Source: Funiculus sociatus GB2-C1
Lineage (GTDB): Bacteria; Cyanobacteriota; Cyanobacteriia; Cyanobacteriales; FACHB-T130
Reading direction: 5' to 3'
DNA: 64,000 nucleotides
Assembly: GCF_039962115.1 (NCBI RefSeq)
Contig: NZ_JAMPKJ010000008.1
Location: forward strand, 62,001 to 126,000
Below the pieces are notes generated by a model. It was given only the letters and a program-made list of their open reading frames with translations, had not been told where the DNA came from and made no database searches. Below, in pieces: positions 46,180 through 55,246 of the stretch. The position numbers were made by a program, and so were the translations under genes. Positions within the stretch are counted from its first letter, which is position 1, and every line of letters begins with the position of its first letter.

Positions 46180-47688
46180 ATGTCTGGAGTCTGGTCATTT
46201 AGCGGTCGATACCGCATCTTACACTTAACCTGGTTTGCTTTCTTTCTGACATTTGTGGTTTGGTTTAACTTTGCCCCATTTGCCACAGCAGTAAAAGCAG
46301 ACTTCGGTTTAACGGAACCACAACTTAGAACTTTGGCTATTTGTAATGTCGCTCTCACAGTTCCAGCCAGAATTATTGTGGGGATGATATTAGATCGCTT
46401 TGGCCCTCGGATTACCTATTCATGCCTGCTAGTTTATGCTGCCATACCTTGTTTAGCGTTTGCCTTGGCACAGAACTTTGAACAATTAGTTTATAGCCGC
46501 TTAGCATTGAGTATTGTCGGGTGTGGCTTTGTGATTGGTATCCGAATGGTGGCGGAGTGGTTTCCTGCCAAAGAAATTGGCTTAGCGGAAGGTATTTATG
46601 GCGGCTGGGGTAACTTTGGGTCGGCGGGTGCTGCGTTCACTTTACCGACTATTGCCGCCGCCGTCGCCTTTTTAAGTGCGGGTCAAGTTAACTGGCGGTT
46701 TGCGATCGCACTCACCGGAATTGTTTCTGCTATCTACGGGGTAATTTATTACTTTAACGTCCAAAATACACCTCCCGGCAAAGTTTACGAGCGCCCAGAA
46801 AGCAGCGCGGGGATGGAAGTCACAACCCAGAAAGATTTCTGGTTTATGATGCTGATGAACATTCCCTTAGTGGGAGTTTTGGGCTTAATTGCTTGGCGTT
46901 TAAATCGAGTTGACTTCATCAACACTACGCAACTGTATACCGCTTGGTTTCTGCTGGTCTGCTTATATGCGTTCCAGGCTTACAATTGCTGGAAAGCCAA
47001 TAAGAATTTGATGAATGGTACAAAACGATATCCCGCTGAAGAACGCTACAAATTTTCTCAAGTAGCTAATTTAGAATTGGCTTACCTCGCTTGTTTTGGT
47101 TCTGAGCTTGCAGTTGTTTCCATGCTGCCTACATTTTTTCAAAGAAGCTTTGGCTTAACTGCGGCGATCGCTGGGGCAGTTGCTGGAACTTACGCATTTA
47201 TGAACTTAGTAGCTCGTCCGGGAGGTGGCTTGATTTCTGACAAAATCGGCAGCCGGAAATGGACGCTGGCGGCGACACTGGCAGGAACTGGAACTGGGTA
47301 TTTAGTATTTAGCAGTTTGGGTGGTAATATACCGCTTTTGGTTGTAGTAATTATGACCATGACTGCTTCCTTCTTTGTAATGGCAGCAGAAGGGGCAACT
47401 TACGCGATTGTCCCGCTGATTAAGCGGCGAGTGACGGGACAAATTGCTGGTAACGTCGGTGCTTACGGCAATGTGGGGGCGGTGATTTTCCTCACTGTAT
47501 ATAGCTTGTTACCTCAAGGTGCTGCGGGCGATCGCATCTTTTTCCAGATGCTAGGCTTAGTTGGCTTAATTGCAGCTAGTTTTTGTGCATTCTTCCTCAA
47601 AGAACCGGAAGGCTCTCATGAAGGTGAAGAAGCAGAAGTTTTATCTCCAAAAACTGAAGTTTTTTCCCACGAACAGGAACGACATTAA
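46180..47688 (+). CDS. nrtP: MFS nitrate/nitrite transporter
   Basis: 502 residues, about 12 membrane helices. The NNP-family signature lies at G-F-V-I-G-I-R-M-V-A-E-W-F-P, then G-G-W-G-N-F-G-S-A-G, and its second-half counterpart at N-L-V-A-R-P-G-G-G-L-I-S-D. Such permeases import nitrate and nitrite with protons or sodium across the plasma membrane. Start supported by AAAAAAGGAG eight bases upstream. It stands alone after a ~490-base leader region and is followed by two hairpins. The strain thus carries both transporter types. Confidence 0.94.
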   Translation: MSGVWSFSGRYRILHLTWFAFFLTFVVWFNFAPFATAVKADFGLTEPQLRTLAICNVALTVPARIIVGMILDRFGPRITYSCLLVYAAIPCLAFALAQNFEQLVYSRLALSIVGCGFVIGIRMVAEWFPAKEIGLAEGIYGGWGNFGSAGAAFTLPTIAAAVAFLSAGQVNWRFAIALTGIVSAIYGVIYYFNVQNTPPGKVYERPESSAGMEVTTQKDFWFMMLMNIPLVGVLGLIAWRLNRVDFINTTQLYTAWFLLVCLYAFQAYNCWKANKNLMNGTKRYPAEERYKFSQVANLELAYLACFGSELAVVSMLPTFFQRSFGLTAAIAGAVAGTYAFMNLVARPGGGLISDKIGSRKWTLAATLAGTGTGYLVFSSLGGNIPLLVVVIMTMTASFFVMAAEGATYAIVPLIKRRVTGQIAGNVGAYGNVGAVIFLTVYSLLPQGAAGDRIFFQMLGLVGLIAASFCAFFLKEPEGSHEGEEAEVLSPKTEVFSHEQERH

Positions 47689-47708
47689 TTTCAACTACTA
47701 CCAAATAC

Positions 47709-47733
47709 AGCCACACCCTACAAGGGTGTGGCT
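47709..47733. terminator. First hairpin after nrtP
   Basis: Perfect 11-bp stem AGCCACACCCT/AGGGTGTGGCT (47709-47719 with 47723-47733) with a 3-base loop, about 20 bases after the stop codon. No T-run directly after it. Confidence 0.5.
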
Positions 47734-47741
47734 ACACAAAC

Positions 47742-47763
47742 AAAGCCCGCGAAAGCGGGCTTT
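47742..47763. terminator. Second hairpin after nrtP
   Basis: Stem AAAGCCCGC/GCGGGCTTT with a GAAA loop (47742-47763), a stable tetraloop hairpin ending in TTT. Together with the first hairpin it probably terminates nrtP. A dispersed repeat continues to about 47821. Confidence 0.65.
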
Positions 47764-47862
47764 ATACGCGAGCGCCAAGATTAAGCGAAGAGAGCGCAGG
47801 CTCTCGCGTACAGTCGTCGGGCTTCAGTCTTATTTTTCTAAAAGTGGAAGGCTATCAAGGGA

Positions 47863-48363
47863 TTAGTTTTGGGTAGTTTGCTTCCACAACTTCTCCAAAA
47901 CCTCTATTTTCTGATTGAGAGCCGTAGCGCGATGAAGGCAATACTTGTCATACAACAATATTCCTACACAAGCGCCACTAGGAATAAGATAGGTAAGCCA
48001 GAGAAGAATATTTGCAAGTGACTCTTGCTCTTGGGGAGTGAGCATTTGCAAGTTAATAGTGACAGTAGATGATTTTAGGCTTTCAGGTGTTTGGTTGGGA
48101 GCCGAGGCGCGATCGCTAGTCTTTTCCACCTCGCACAGCAAACGCTCTCCCTGTTTTACACAGGATAAATGCTGTACCTGTTCTGCATCTAAAAGCGGCT
48201 CTCCGCTAGCCGCAAATGCGCCTGTCGCAGAAGCAAGCAATCCCGAAGCCACTAAACACGCAGCTAGAAAATTAAATTTGAATTTTCTAACTGATTGAAC
48301 GCCCGTTGGACTGTTTGACAAGCTGGAAGCGCTAAACCGTGCCTGTGTTTTACCTAAAACCAT
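47863..48363 (-). CDS. Hypothetical membrane protein
   Basis: 166 residues with two hydrophobic segments: residues ~30-50 (F-L-A-A-C-L-V-A-S-G-L-L-A-S-A-T-G-A-F-A, signal-like) and ~118-137 (I-L-L-W-L-T-Y-L-I-P-S-G). Between them is a region with two cysteines (S-C-V-K-Q-G and L-L-C-E-V) that could form a disulfide outside the cytoplasm. The C-terminus is charged and possibly a short coiled coil. I do not recognise the family. It lies between nrtP and the ClC gene on the opposite strand. Confidence 0.65.
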   Translation of the reverse strand: MVLGKTQARFSASSLSNSPTGVQSVRKFKFNFLAACLVASGLLASATGAFAASGEPLLDAEQVQHLSCVKQGERLLCEVEKTSDRASAPNQTPESLKSSTVTINLQMLTPQEQESLANILLWLTYLIPSGACVGILLYDKYCLHRATALNQKIEVLEKLWKQTTQN

Positions 48364-48741
48364 TTTCCCTGCCTTCCCCGCTGCACAAATTTTAAAAGTA
48401 TTTTGTAGTCATTGATACTATTGTACATTTCTGGGACAAGACATTCATCACCAGATCAGGTCAATTTTGGAATTGTCCCGATCTGAAAGGCTTGCTAACA
48501 ATACATCTCGGTTAGTGATGAAAAGGCTAGGTGGGAGCGAGTCTTAACCCAGTATTGGGGTTGAGAAGCGATCGCGTCTGTGGAAAGTGCCGTTTGAGCT
48601 AACCAGGATGCCAAACTTGCATCTGGGTTATGTCATCTATTTTTAACTTCAGCGCTAAAAGCTACTTTCAATACATTTTCACTTTTACTGCTTGGGTAGG
48701 TTTAATTGTCTAGAGATTTGAAAAAGGCCATTCATTATTTC

Positions 48742-48895
48742 AGAGGATGTCTGAAAAGTCATAACCGAGACGCTTAGACGGTGGAGATCCCCCTTGCATC
48801 CCCCTGAAAAAGGGGGACTAAGACTTGATTCTCCCCCCAATTCATTGGGGGGTTGGGGGATCAAGCTAACTTTTGACACTTCTGGGACATCCTCT
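48742..48895. mobile_element. MITE-like element (no transposase)
   Basis: Terminal inverted repeats AGAGGATGTC (48742-48751) and GACATCCTCT (48886-48895), continuing imperfectly inward (TGAAAAGTC versus CCAGAAGTG on the complementary strand), enclose a C/G-run palindrome (48786-48862). About 154 bases, non-coding. The rest of the 710-base gap 48364-49074 holds no convincing gene. Confidence 0.55.
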
Positions 48896-49074
48896 CAACT
48901 GTCTGGGGAGAAACAGCGGATTTCTTCTCAAAGAACCCCAGATAGTTAATTAGGAAGATTTCCTGGACGATGCAGCAATAATCGGGCATTAGCAATTTTT
49001 CCCCTCGTTCTTTGTCTCCAACTACAAACGAGAAACTCTTTTGATTCGATGGCTACTAAAATTGAGGATATTTC

Positions 49075-50430
49075 ATGTCATCAAATGCTCAATCTCAAAC
49101 AACGGCGACCGATACACCAGAAAGTAGCGATCGCGAACTTACCTACCAGCAAACAATCCTTTGTGCCGCAGTAATTGGCATTGCTGGAGGATTAGTTGCA
49201 ACAGCTTACTACTACGTGCTGGAAGGAAGTTTACATTTTGTCTGGCACACACTTCCTGATGTTCTCAACCCCTACTTCCCCAGCAACTTCCCCGCATGGA
49301 ATTACGTGTGGATTGCCACTACCATTGGCGGATTTCTGGTTGGTGTCACGCTGCACTTAATGGGACTTCCCGGTGAAGTTGCCTTTGTCGTCGATAAGGT
49401 ACACGATCCAGGGCGAATTTCTGTGCGCCAAACTCCAGCGATGATTCTAGCATCCTTATTTTCGATTACCGCAGGCGGTAGCGCTGGCCCAGAAGCCCCA
49501 CTTGTACAGATTAATGGCAGTTTTGGCGGCTGGCTTGGTCAAAAGCTCCACCTGACCCTAACAGCAACCCGCGTGCTGACCTTTTGCGGGATGAGTGCTG
49601 CCCTTGGAGCCTTCTTCGGTGCGCCTCTTGGTGGCGCACTCTTCGCCTTGGAACTTCCCCATCGTCGAGGCTTGGAATACTACGAAGCCCTAATCCCAGC
49701 CGTACTTTCAGCGATTTTGAGCTTTGTTGTGTTTCGGTTTAATACCGGGTTAACGATTGGTGGGATGTACCACTTTGCCGCTATTCCGAAACTGTCGCTA
49801 ACTAATTTAGCTCAGGGTGCAATTCTAGGAATATTAGGGGCGCTAATTGCTGTTATCTTTATTTATCTGTTCCGGATGGTCGGGCATCTGAGTGAGTACC
49901 TGCGACACCAGACGATTCTACTTGCCACGCTGGGAGGATTATCAATTGGTTTGATTGCTTTGGTTTTCCCCCAAACGCTGTTTTTTGGCGAGAAAGAAAT
50001 TCAAACCGTCGTTGAAACAGGTTCTACTTTTGGGATGACGATGTTGCTTGCGATCGCTTTTGCGAAAATGTTAGCGGTATGTTGCACCCTGCACTCCGGT
50101 TTCCGGGGTGGATTCATCTTTCCACTGTTTTACATTGGTGCAGCGGTGGGTTTAGCTATTTCACTGGCTTTCCCGGAAATCCATCCGACAATTGGGATGA
50201 TTTGCATGATGGCGGCGGTGAATGTGGCGGTGACAAAAACGCCCATCAGTACCACTGTGATTTTGGGCGTACTCTCCGATACCGCGATGGTTCCAGTGCT
50301 GGTAATTGCCAGTTTTGTGAGTTTCCTGTTGACCACTCAAGTATCATTGATTAAAACACAGCGATCGCGTACTGTCTTTGGCGGAGAAGCCCAGGAAGTA
50401 AGATTAGCTGCTGGCATTGCAAATACTTAA
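49075..50430 (+). CDS. ClC-type chloride channel/antiporter
   Basis: 451 residues, about 10-12 membrane helices. The gating region is G-G-S-A-G-P-E-A-P-L-V-Q-I, so the gating glutamate is present though the usual G-R-E-G-P is altered. Upstream, where ClC-ec1 has its G-S-G-I-P filter, the sequence reads M-G-L-P-G-E-V, so the canonical selectivity serine is not obvious. C-terminal T-K-T-P-I-S-T is typical. ClC proteins move chloride, nitrate or fluoride, coupled to protons in many cases; specificity here cannot be read. Its place in the nitrate neighbourhood is suggestive. Confidence 0.87.
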   Translation: MSSNAQSQTTATDTPESSDRELTYQQTILCAAVIGIAGGLVATAYYYVLEGSLHFVWHTLPDVLNPYFPSNFPAWNYVWIATTIGGFLVGVTLHLMGLPGEVAFVVDKVHDPGRISVRQTPAMILASLFSITAGGSAGPEAPLVQINGSFGGWLGQKLHLTLTATRVLTFCGMSAALGAFFGAPLGGALFALELPHRRGLEYYEALIPAVLSAILSFVVFRFNTGLTIGGMYHFAAIPKLSLTNLAQGAILGILGALIAVIFIYLFRMVGHLSEYLRHQTILLATLGGLSIGLIALVFPQTLFFGEKEIQTVVETGSTFGMTMLLAIAFAKMLAVCCTLHSGFRGGFIFPLFYIGAAVGLAISLAFPEIHPTIGMICMMAAVNVAVTKTPISTTVILGVLSDTAMVPVLVIASFVSFLLTTQVSLIKTQRSRTVFGGEAQEVRLAAGIANT

Positions 50431-50514
50431 GAATGTAGCGTTTCTCAGCCGGGTGGAATATATCGCAGTTCTTTTGTTTTTGTCACCTTGGTAGGGACAT
50501 GGCAATGCTCATTT

Positions 50515-50690
50515 GCGTCAACTTAAGCCCTGGCGACTGGAAGTCGCGGCTAAACAAACGAAGTCCGCCTACCCTTCGGGAACGCTAAAGCAAACGCGGA
50601 CTGACGAAATATCAAGGTTCTTTTAACCCGCGCAGGCGGGTTTTGTTTGTCTAGCTGCGGTTTCAACCGCCAAGCTAACGTTAAGTTGAC
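50515..50690. repeat. Dispersed cyanobacterial repeat block
   Basis: A string of short inverted repeats (GGAAGTCGCGGCTAAACAAA, ACCCGCGCAGGCGGGT, CGGTTTCAACCG) typical of multicopy intergenic elements. Much of the 537-base gap 50431-50967 is made of this; no gene is seen. Confidence 0.55.
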
Positions 50691-50967
50691 TTACCCAAAT
50701 CTTCGGGCAAGACAGGGGTCTAAGAAAAGCCATTAGCTTAGCGGTAAAAAAGTGAATTGCTATTAGTTTCTCAAACGCCACGTCTCTCACGAGGGAAACC
50801 CGCGCACGGGGGTGGCTCCCTAACTTTACAATTATCCTTAACTTCAGTTTTGGCAATCGTCGGAGCAATGAACAAATCCGATGTTCGCAAAATCACGCGC
50901 GTTGTTTTGGGAAGAATTAACCTCCCAAAAATTCCTTCAAAATCCAAAATCCAAACTCTAAAATCAA

Positions 50968-51420
50968 ATGGCTGATTTCTTTCAATTTGAAGCAGACTTC
51001 GTAGATTCCCTACGCTGCATTCCCATGCAAGTGCGGATGAAATTAGACACTTGCGGCGTAAAATTAAAATTACCCCACTGGCACCAATTTAGCCAAGCTG
51101 AGCGTCAATCTGTGGTAGATATGCCCTGCACCACACCAGACGAAATTCAAGCATATCGCCAATTTCTCCACCAGCGCGTTATCGAACACACAGGCATTCC
51201 CCCAACTGACTTGCCAGTAGAACCTCACCCTCCCTGGATGGATGCAATCAACGTGCCAGATAGCATTCAGGAAAAAGCAGCTGAATTTGGGGTAACGGTG
51301 ACACCCCAACAGTGGGTAGCCTTGACTCCCGCCCAACGCTTTGCCCTAATTAAACTCAGTCGCCCCAGCCACGAAAACATGAACTTTTTACCAGCACTCA
51401 AGGAATTTCACTTAATGTAA
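50968..51420 (+). CDS. Nitrate reductase-associated protein
   Basis: 150 residues matching the family annotated as nitrate reductase-associated protein (Nitr_red_assoc): F-Q-F-E-A-D-F-V-D-S-L-R-C-I-P-M near the start, then H-W-H-Q-F and V-D-M-P-C near the middle, and W-V-A-L-T-P-A-Q-R-F-A-L-I-K-L-S-R near the end. Found near narB in cyanobacteria; it may help maturation or regulation, but its role is not settled. It is separated from the nitrate operons by the ClC gene and repeats. Confidence 0.9.
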   Translation: MADFFQFEADFVDSLRCIPMQVRMKLDTCGVKLKLPHWHQFSQAERQSVVDMPCTTPDEIQAYRQFLHQRVIEHTGIPPTDLPVEPHPPWMDAINVPDSIQEKAAEFGVTVTPQQWVALTPAQRFALIKLSRPSHENMNFLPALKEFHLM

Positions 51421-51563
51421 GGCATCAAGAAATGTAAAAAATCTTCCTCCAACCTTGCTACAGCATAATTATTTGGTTAAAAATGAGGCGCTTAGAGAAA
51501 AATGCTCAGACTTTAGTAGTTAGGCTCATTTCTCTGCCAGTAAGCATTAGAGGAAGTATCAAA

Positions 51564-52493
51564 ATGCCTTTCACCGCTAGCGTCATTTCATCCCAAGAAT
51601 GGGGAGCCAGACCTCCTAAAAAGTGGCCTGCCGAAACAGTGCCTAAATACGTTATTATCCACCACACCGATACGCCAAATTCCCCAAGCGATATCTCGAA
51701 AGCAACTGTGGATGGAGCTAAAAGATTTGCCAAAAGTGTCCAGAATACACATATGGATGTTTTTGGATGGGATGATTCCGGACACAACTTTTTAAACACA
51801 ACTGGGGGCATTCTTTTAGAAGGAAGACAGGGTTCTTTAGCAAAAGTAAAACGGGGTTTGTGCGTTAAATCAGCTCATTCTGGCAACCCGGTTGGTAACG
51901 AATCGCCGGGGATAGAAAATGAAGGCAGGTTCATGACCTACCAAATGGGCGAAAAACAATGGAATAGCTTAGTGGAATTATGTGTTTCGATTTGCGATTC
52001 CTGCAAAATTTCCCCTGACAATATCAAAGGACATCGAGACTTTTCTGCTACTGATTGTCCTGGTGATTGGCTATATGCTCAACTGCCACGTTTACGTCAA
52101 GCTGTGCGCCAAAAGTTGTCTACAGGAGGCGTGCCGCTAAGTGATGATTCTTTAAGGGTAGGATCTAGTGGTGCAAAAGTAAAAGAGTTGCAGCAGTTGT
52201 TGAAAGACAGAGGCTTTAATCCTGGCCCAATTGACGGGAGTTTCGGTAGCGGTACAGAAACCGCTGTAATTGCTTTTCAAAAGTCGCAAGGGCTAAAGGC
52301 TGATGGAATTGTTGGTACTACTACCTGGAATGCGTTAACAAAACCTGCTACACCCCCTCCAATTAATCTGGTTAATATGTGTAAATATTACCAGGGGTTG
52401 CCTCATCAAGATGATGCGATGGAGTGGCTGCAAACGCAAATTCCTAAAGCAACTCTGGAAGAGTTTGCCAAAAGATGGCGTAACCAAAAGTAG
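51564..52493 (+). CDS. N-acetylmuramoyl-L-alanine amidase (PGRP-type) with peptidoglycan-binding domain
   Basis: 309 residues from the ATG at 51564 (AGAGGA upstream); an in-frame ATG at 51483 would add 27. The amidase_2/PGRP domain (residues ~1-180) shows the zinc site Y-V-I-I-H-H-T-D-T-P and G-H-R-D-F-S-A-T-D-C-P-G. A PG_binding_1 domain follows (~190-260, L-R-V-G-S-S-G-A-K-V-K-E-L-Q-Q-L-L). It cuts the bond between muramic acid and the peptide stem. No signal peptide is obvious, so it may leave the cell by another route or act in lysis. Confidence 0.9.
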   Translation: MPFTASVISSQEWGARPPKKWPAETVPKYVIIHHTDTPNSPSDISKATVDGAKRFAKSVQNTHMDVFGWDDSGHNFLNTTGGILLEGRQGSLAKVKRGLCVKSAHSGNPVGNESPGIENEGRFMTYQMGEKQWNSLVELCVSICDSCKISPDNIKGHRDFSATDCPGDWLYAQLPRLRQAVRQKLSTGGVPLSDDSLRVGSSGAKVKELQQLLKDRGFNPGPIDGSFGSGTETAVIAFQKSQGLKADGIVGTTTWNALTKPATPPPINLVNMCKYYQGLPHQDDAMEWLQTQIPKATLEEFAKRWRNQK

Positions 52494-52739
52494 TAATTGA
52501 GTAGGGTGGGCAATGCTCGCCCTACAGAATTTCAATTAAGGAAAATTTACATATGGTAGGGGCAATAAGCAGAATACAAAGCCTCACAACCTTCGTTATT
52601 AAGGTAAGCAGGAAACGAGTAATAAATCTAAATATTAGAGTTTTCTTTAAAATTTAAGGGCGATGTCACGTTGCGACTACCGCACCCTATACCTAAAAGT
52701 GGATGCCATTTAGAGGTAGCATTTTTTAAAATTTTCATC

Positions 52740-53621
52740 ATGTACAAACACACGCGAAAACGTAAACCCGAAAATATATGGTCGAAGGAATGCAACGACC
52801 TAATTCGGGGCGCAGCGGGTGGGTTTTTATTTGGAATTCCGCTGCTGTATACGATGGAAGTTTGGTGGATAGGATCGTTTACCAAACCGCCCGTACTTTT
52901 GGGGGCGATCGCATCCAGTTTTGTTGCAGTTTTTATGCTAACTCGCACGGAAGGATTCCGCAAAGCCAAGGGAATTAAAGCAAGTGATGCACTGATGGAT
53001 AGCGTGGAGGCGATCGCTATCGGCATCGTCTGCGCTACTATTCTCCTGATTTTGTTGCGCGAAATCACCCAGGATACCTCTTTGAGTGAGGCAGTGGGAA
53101 AAGCGATTTTCGAGGGTATCCCATTTTCGCTAGGCGTGGCGCTTTCTCGTGCCTTGTTGAGTGGCGATCGCTATCAGCCTTCAGATGGTCAGGATACGCC
53201 TCCACCCCCAAACCAAACCAGCATGAATGCCACCCTTGCAGACATCGGTGCCACTTTAATTGGTGCCACCATCGTTGGTTTTAATATTGCGCCGACTGAC
53301 GAAGTACCAATGCTTGCCGCCGCCTCCTCACCCCCTTGGCAACTGGCTATTATCGCCGCATCGCTGCTGATTTCTTATGGCATCGTGTTTCAGGCTGGCT
53401 TTACTGGTGAAGGCAAGCGTATCAAGCAGCGAGGTCTTTTCCAGCGCCCCCTGAGTGAAACTGTTATGTCCTATTTAGTGTCGCTTTTTGCCGCAACATT
53501 AATGTTGTGGTTCTTCCACAAATTAAGCTTTGACGATCCGTGGCAAACTTGGTTGAGTTACACATTGTTACTAGGGCTACCAGCAACGATTGGCGGTGCT
53601 GCCGGAAGGTTAGCAGTATGA
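52740..53621 (+). CDS. TIGR02587 family membrane protein
   Basis: 293 residues from the ATG at 52740. About seven to eight membrane helices, with an N-terminal polar segment and a conserved W-S-K-E-C-N-D-L-I-R-G-A-A-G-G-F-L-F-G-I-P-L-L block that typifies TIGR02587. Function not established. The stop codon overlaps the start of the next gene (ATGA), so both are translationally coupled; the pair with TIGR02588 is a known co-occurrence. Confidence 0.9.
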   Translation: MYKHTRKRKPENIWSKECNDLIRGAAGGFLFGIPLLYTMEVWWIGSFTKPPVLLGAIASSFVAVFMLTRTEGFRKAKGIKASDALMDSVEAIAIGIVCATILLILLREITQDTSLSEAVGKAIFEGIPFSLGVALSRALLSGDRYQPSDGQDTPPPPNQTSMNATLADIGATLIGATIVGFNIAPTDEVPMLAAASSPPWQLAIIAASLLISYGIVFQAGFTGEGKRIKQRGLFQRPLSETVMSYLVSLFAATLMLWFFHKLSFDDPWQTWLSYTLLLGLPATIGGAAGRLAV

Positions 53622-54046
53622 CTCAGACAAATCAAGACAGCAATCCATCAGAAAAAGAGGAAAAGCAACCGCACCGATCGCCTGCGGAATGGACTACCTT
53701 TGGTATAGCTATATCTATTTTGGCCGCGCTCGTCGGACTGGTCCTTTATAACTGGGTTAACGATAAAGATCGTCCACCAGTTCTATCTGTCACGCCCAAC
53801 ATTGAAATTAGGCAAGCCCAAGGGCAATTTTACGTCCCATTTGAAATTATTAACTCTGGCGGAGAAACAGCCGAATCAGTGCAGATTATCGCCGAGTTGC
53901 GCGTCAATGGGGAAGTGGAGGAAACTGGGGAACAGAATATCGACTTTCTCTCCGGCGGTGAAAAACAAGAAGGCGCATTTATCTTTAGCCGCAACCCACG
54001 AGAAGGCGAATTAATCTTGCGAGTTGCCAGCTACAAATTACCTTAA
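53618..54046 (+). CDS. TIGR02588 family protein
   Basis: 142 residues from the ATG at 53618, which overlaps the stop codon of the TIGR02587 gene in an ATGA. One membrane helix (residues ~30-52) follows a charged N-terminus, and a beta-rich C-terminal domain (F-Y-V-P-F-E-I-I-N-S-G-G-E-T-A-E-S-V) presumably faces the periplasm. This matches TIGR02588, which is almost always encoded beside TIGR02587, so they probably form a membrane complex of unknown role. Confidence 0.88.
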   Translation: MTQTNQDSNPSEKEEKQPHRSPAEWTTFGIAISILAALVGLVLYNWVNDKDRPPVLSVTPNIEIRQAQGQFYVPFEIINSGGETAESVQIIAELRVNGEVEETGEQNIDFLSGGEKQEGAFIFSRNPREGELILRVASYKLP

Positions 54047-54102
54047 AAATTTAATTATTGCCAGCTTTAAATCGCCTAGTTATGAGTAGGAAAAGTTAGC
54101 TG

Positions 54103-55227
54103 ATGAAAAATAAAATTGTCGCTGCTAACACTAGATTTGCCTTTAAGCTTTTTGGGAAACTTACAAAACAGGAACCTGACAAAAACATCTTTGTCTCGCC
54201 AGCAAGTGTTGGTATCGCTCTGGCAATGACCTATAACGGTGCTGTGGGACAGACACAAGCGGCAATGGCAATCGCTTTGGAATTGCAAGAAATGAGCTTG
54301 CTACAAGTCAACAAAGCTAACGCACAGCTTTTGAAGACGCTAGAAAATTTGGACGATCAGGTAGAGTTAGCGATCGCTAATTCACTCTGGGCGCAGCAGG
54401 AATTCCCGTTTAAGCGGGATTTTTTAGAACGCACTCAGGATTTCTACAAAGCTAAAGTTACCAATCTCGACTTTAGTGCTGCCGATTCCCTGGCAACTAT
54501 TAACAACTGGGTGAGCGAAAATACCAACGGCAAAATCGAGACAATACTCAAGAAACTCAATCCCCAAACTATTTTAATCCTGATCAACGCCATCTATTTC
54601 AAAGGTATTTGGACAAACCCTTTCGACAAAAAAAATACGCACAATAGAGTTTTTACCCTGCTTTATGGCACGCCCAAACAGCACCCGATGATGTCTCTGG
54701 ACGAAACCGACCACCGCTACTACCGGGGTGATAACTTTCAGGCGGTCAGCTTGCCTTATGGTACTGGACGGGTGAGTATGTATATCTTCCTCCCAGATCA
54801 AGACTCAAGCCTGGAAGCATTCCACACCAATCTGAACGCTGAGAACTGGGATAAATGGATGAACCAGTTCGACAAAATGAAAGGAAAGGTCATCTTACCT
54901 CGCTTTCAATTGGAGTATGAAGTACAACTCAAAGATGCCCTGATTGCCTTAGGCATGGGAGCAGCTTTTGAGGAGGGAAATTTTGACCAGATGTGTGCGG
55001 AACCCGTCTGTGTGGGAAAGGTTATCCACAAAACCTTTCTAGAAGTCAACGAAGAAGGCACCGAAGCCGCCGCCGTCACTGCTGTGGAGATGCAAAGAGG
55101 GCTTTCAGCACCGGCTTTTACCATGATTGTTGACCGCCCATTCTTCTGCTGCATCCGGGACAATCAAACTGGAACTGTGCTATTTATGGGTTCAATCGTG
55201 GAGCCAAAATCTCCAACATCCGATTAA
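54103..55227 (+). CDS. Serpin family protease inhibitor
   Basis: 374 residues, full serpin length, without a signal peptide. Landmarks: [15 protein letters not shown] near residue 28 and, near the end, the reactive-loop hinge [11 protein letters not shown] followed by P-F-F-C-C-I-R-D. The hinge has the small residues (Gly, Thr, Ala, Ala) needed for loop insertion, so it looks like an inhibitory serpin. The loop bond is probably near M-Q-R-G-L-S-A-P; an exact P1 cannot be fixed. Serpins are uncommon in bacteria. Presumably it blocks serine or cysteine proteases inside the cell. Confidence 0.93.
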   Translation: MKNKIVAANTRFAFKLFGKLTKQEPDKNIFVSPASVGIALAMTYNGAVGQTQAAMAIALELQEMSLLQVNKANAQLLKTLENLDDQVELAIANSLWAQQEFPFKRDFLERTQDFYKAKVTNLDFSAADSLATINNWVSENTNGKIETILKKLNPQTILILINAIYFKGIWTNPFDKKNTHNRVFTLLYGTPKQHPMMSLDETDHRYYRGDNFQAVSLPYGTGRVSMYIFLPDQDSSLEAFHTNLNAENWDKWMNQFDKMKGKVILPRFQLEYEVQLKDALIALGMGAAFEEGNFDQMCAEPVCVGKVIHKTFLEVNEEGTEAAAVTAVEMQRGLSAPAFTMIVDRPFFCCIRDNQTGTVLFMGSIVEPKSPTSD

Positions 55228-55246
55228 TAAAGCAGGAGTACAGAAA

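Noticed and set aside
48405-48418. Another perfect GTA-N8-TAC match upstream of the hypothetical membrane protein.
   Set aside because: No TA-N3-T -10 box lies at the proper spacing on either strand, and about 15 such bare matches are expected by chance in 64 kb.
50515-50690. Possible CRISPR or tRNA in the repeat block downstream of the ClC gene.
   Set aside because: The repeats are different palindromes without regular spacers, and no cloverleaf can be drawn.
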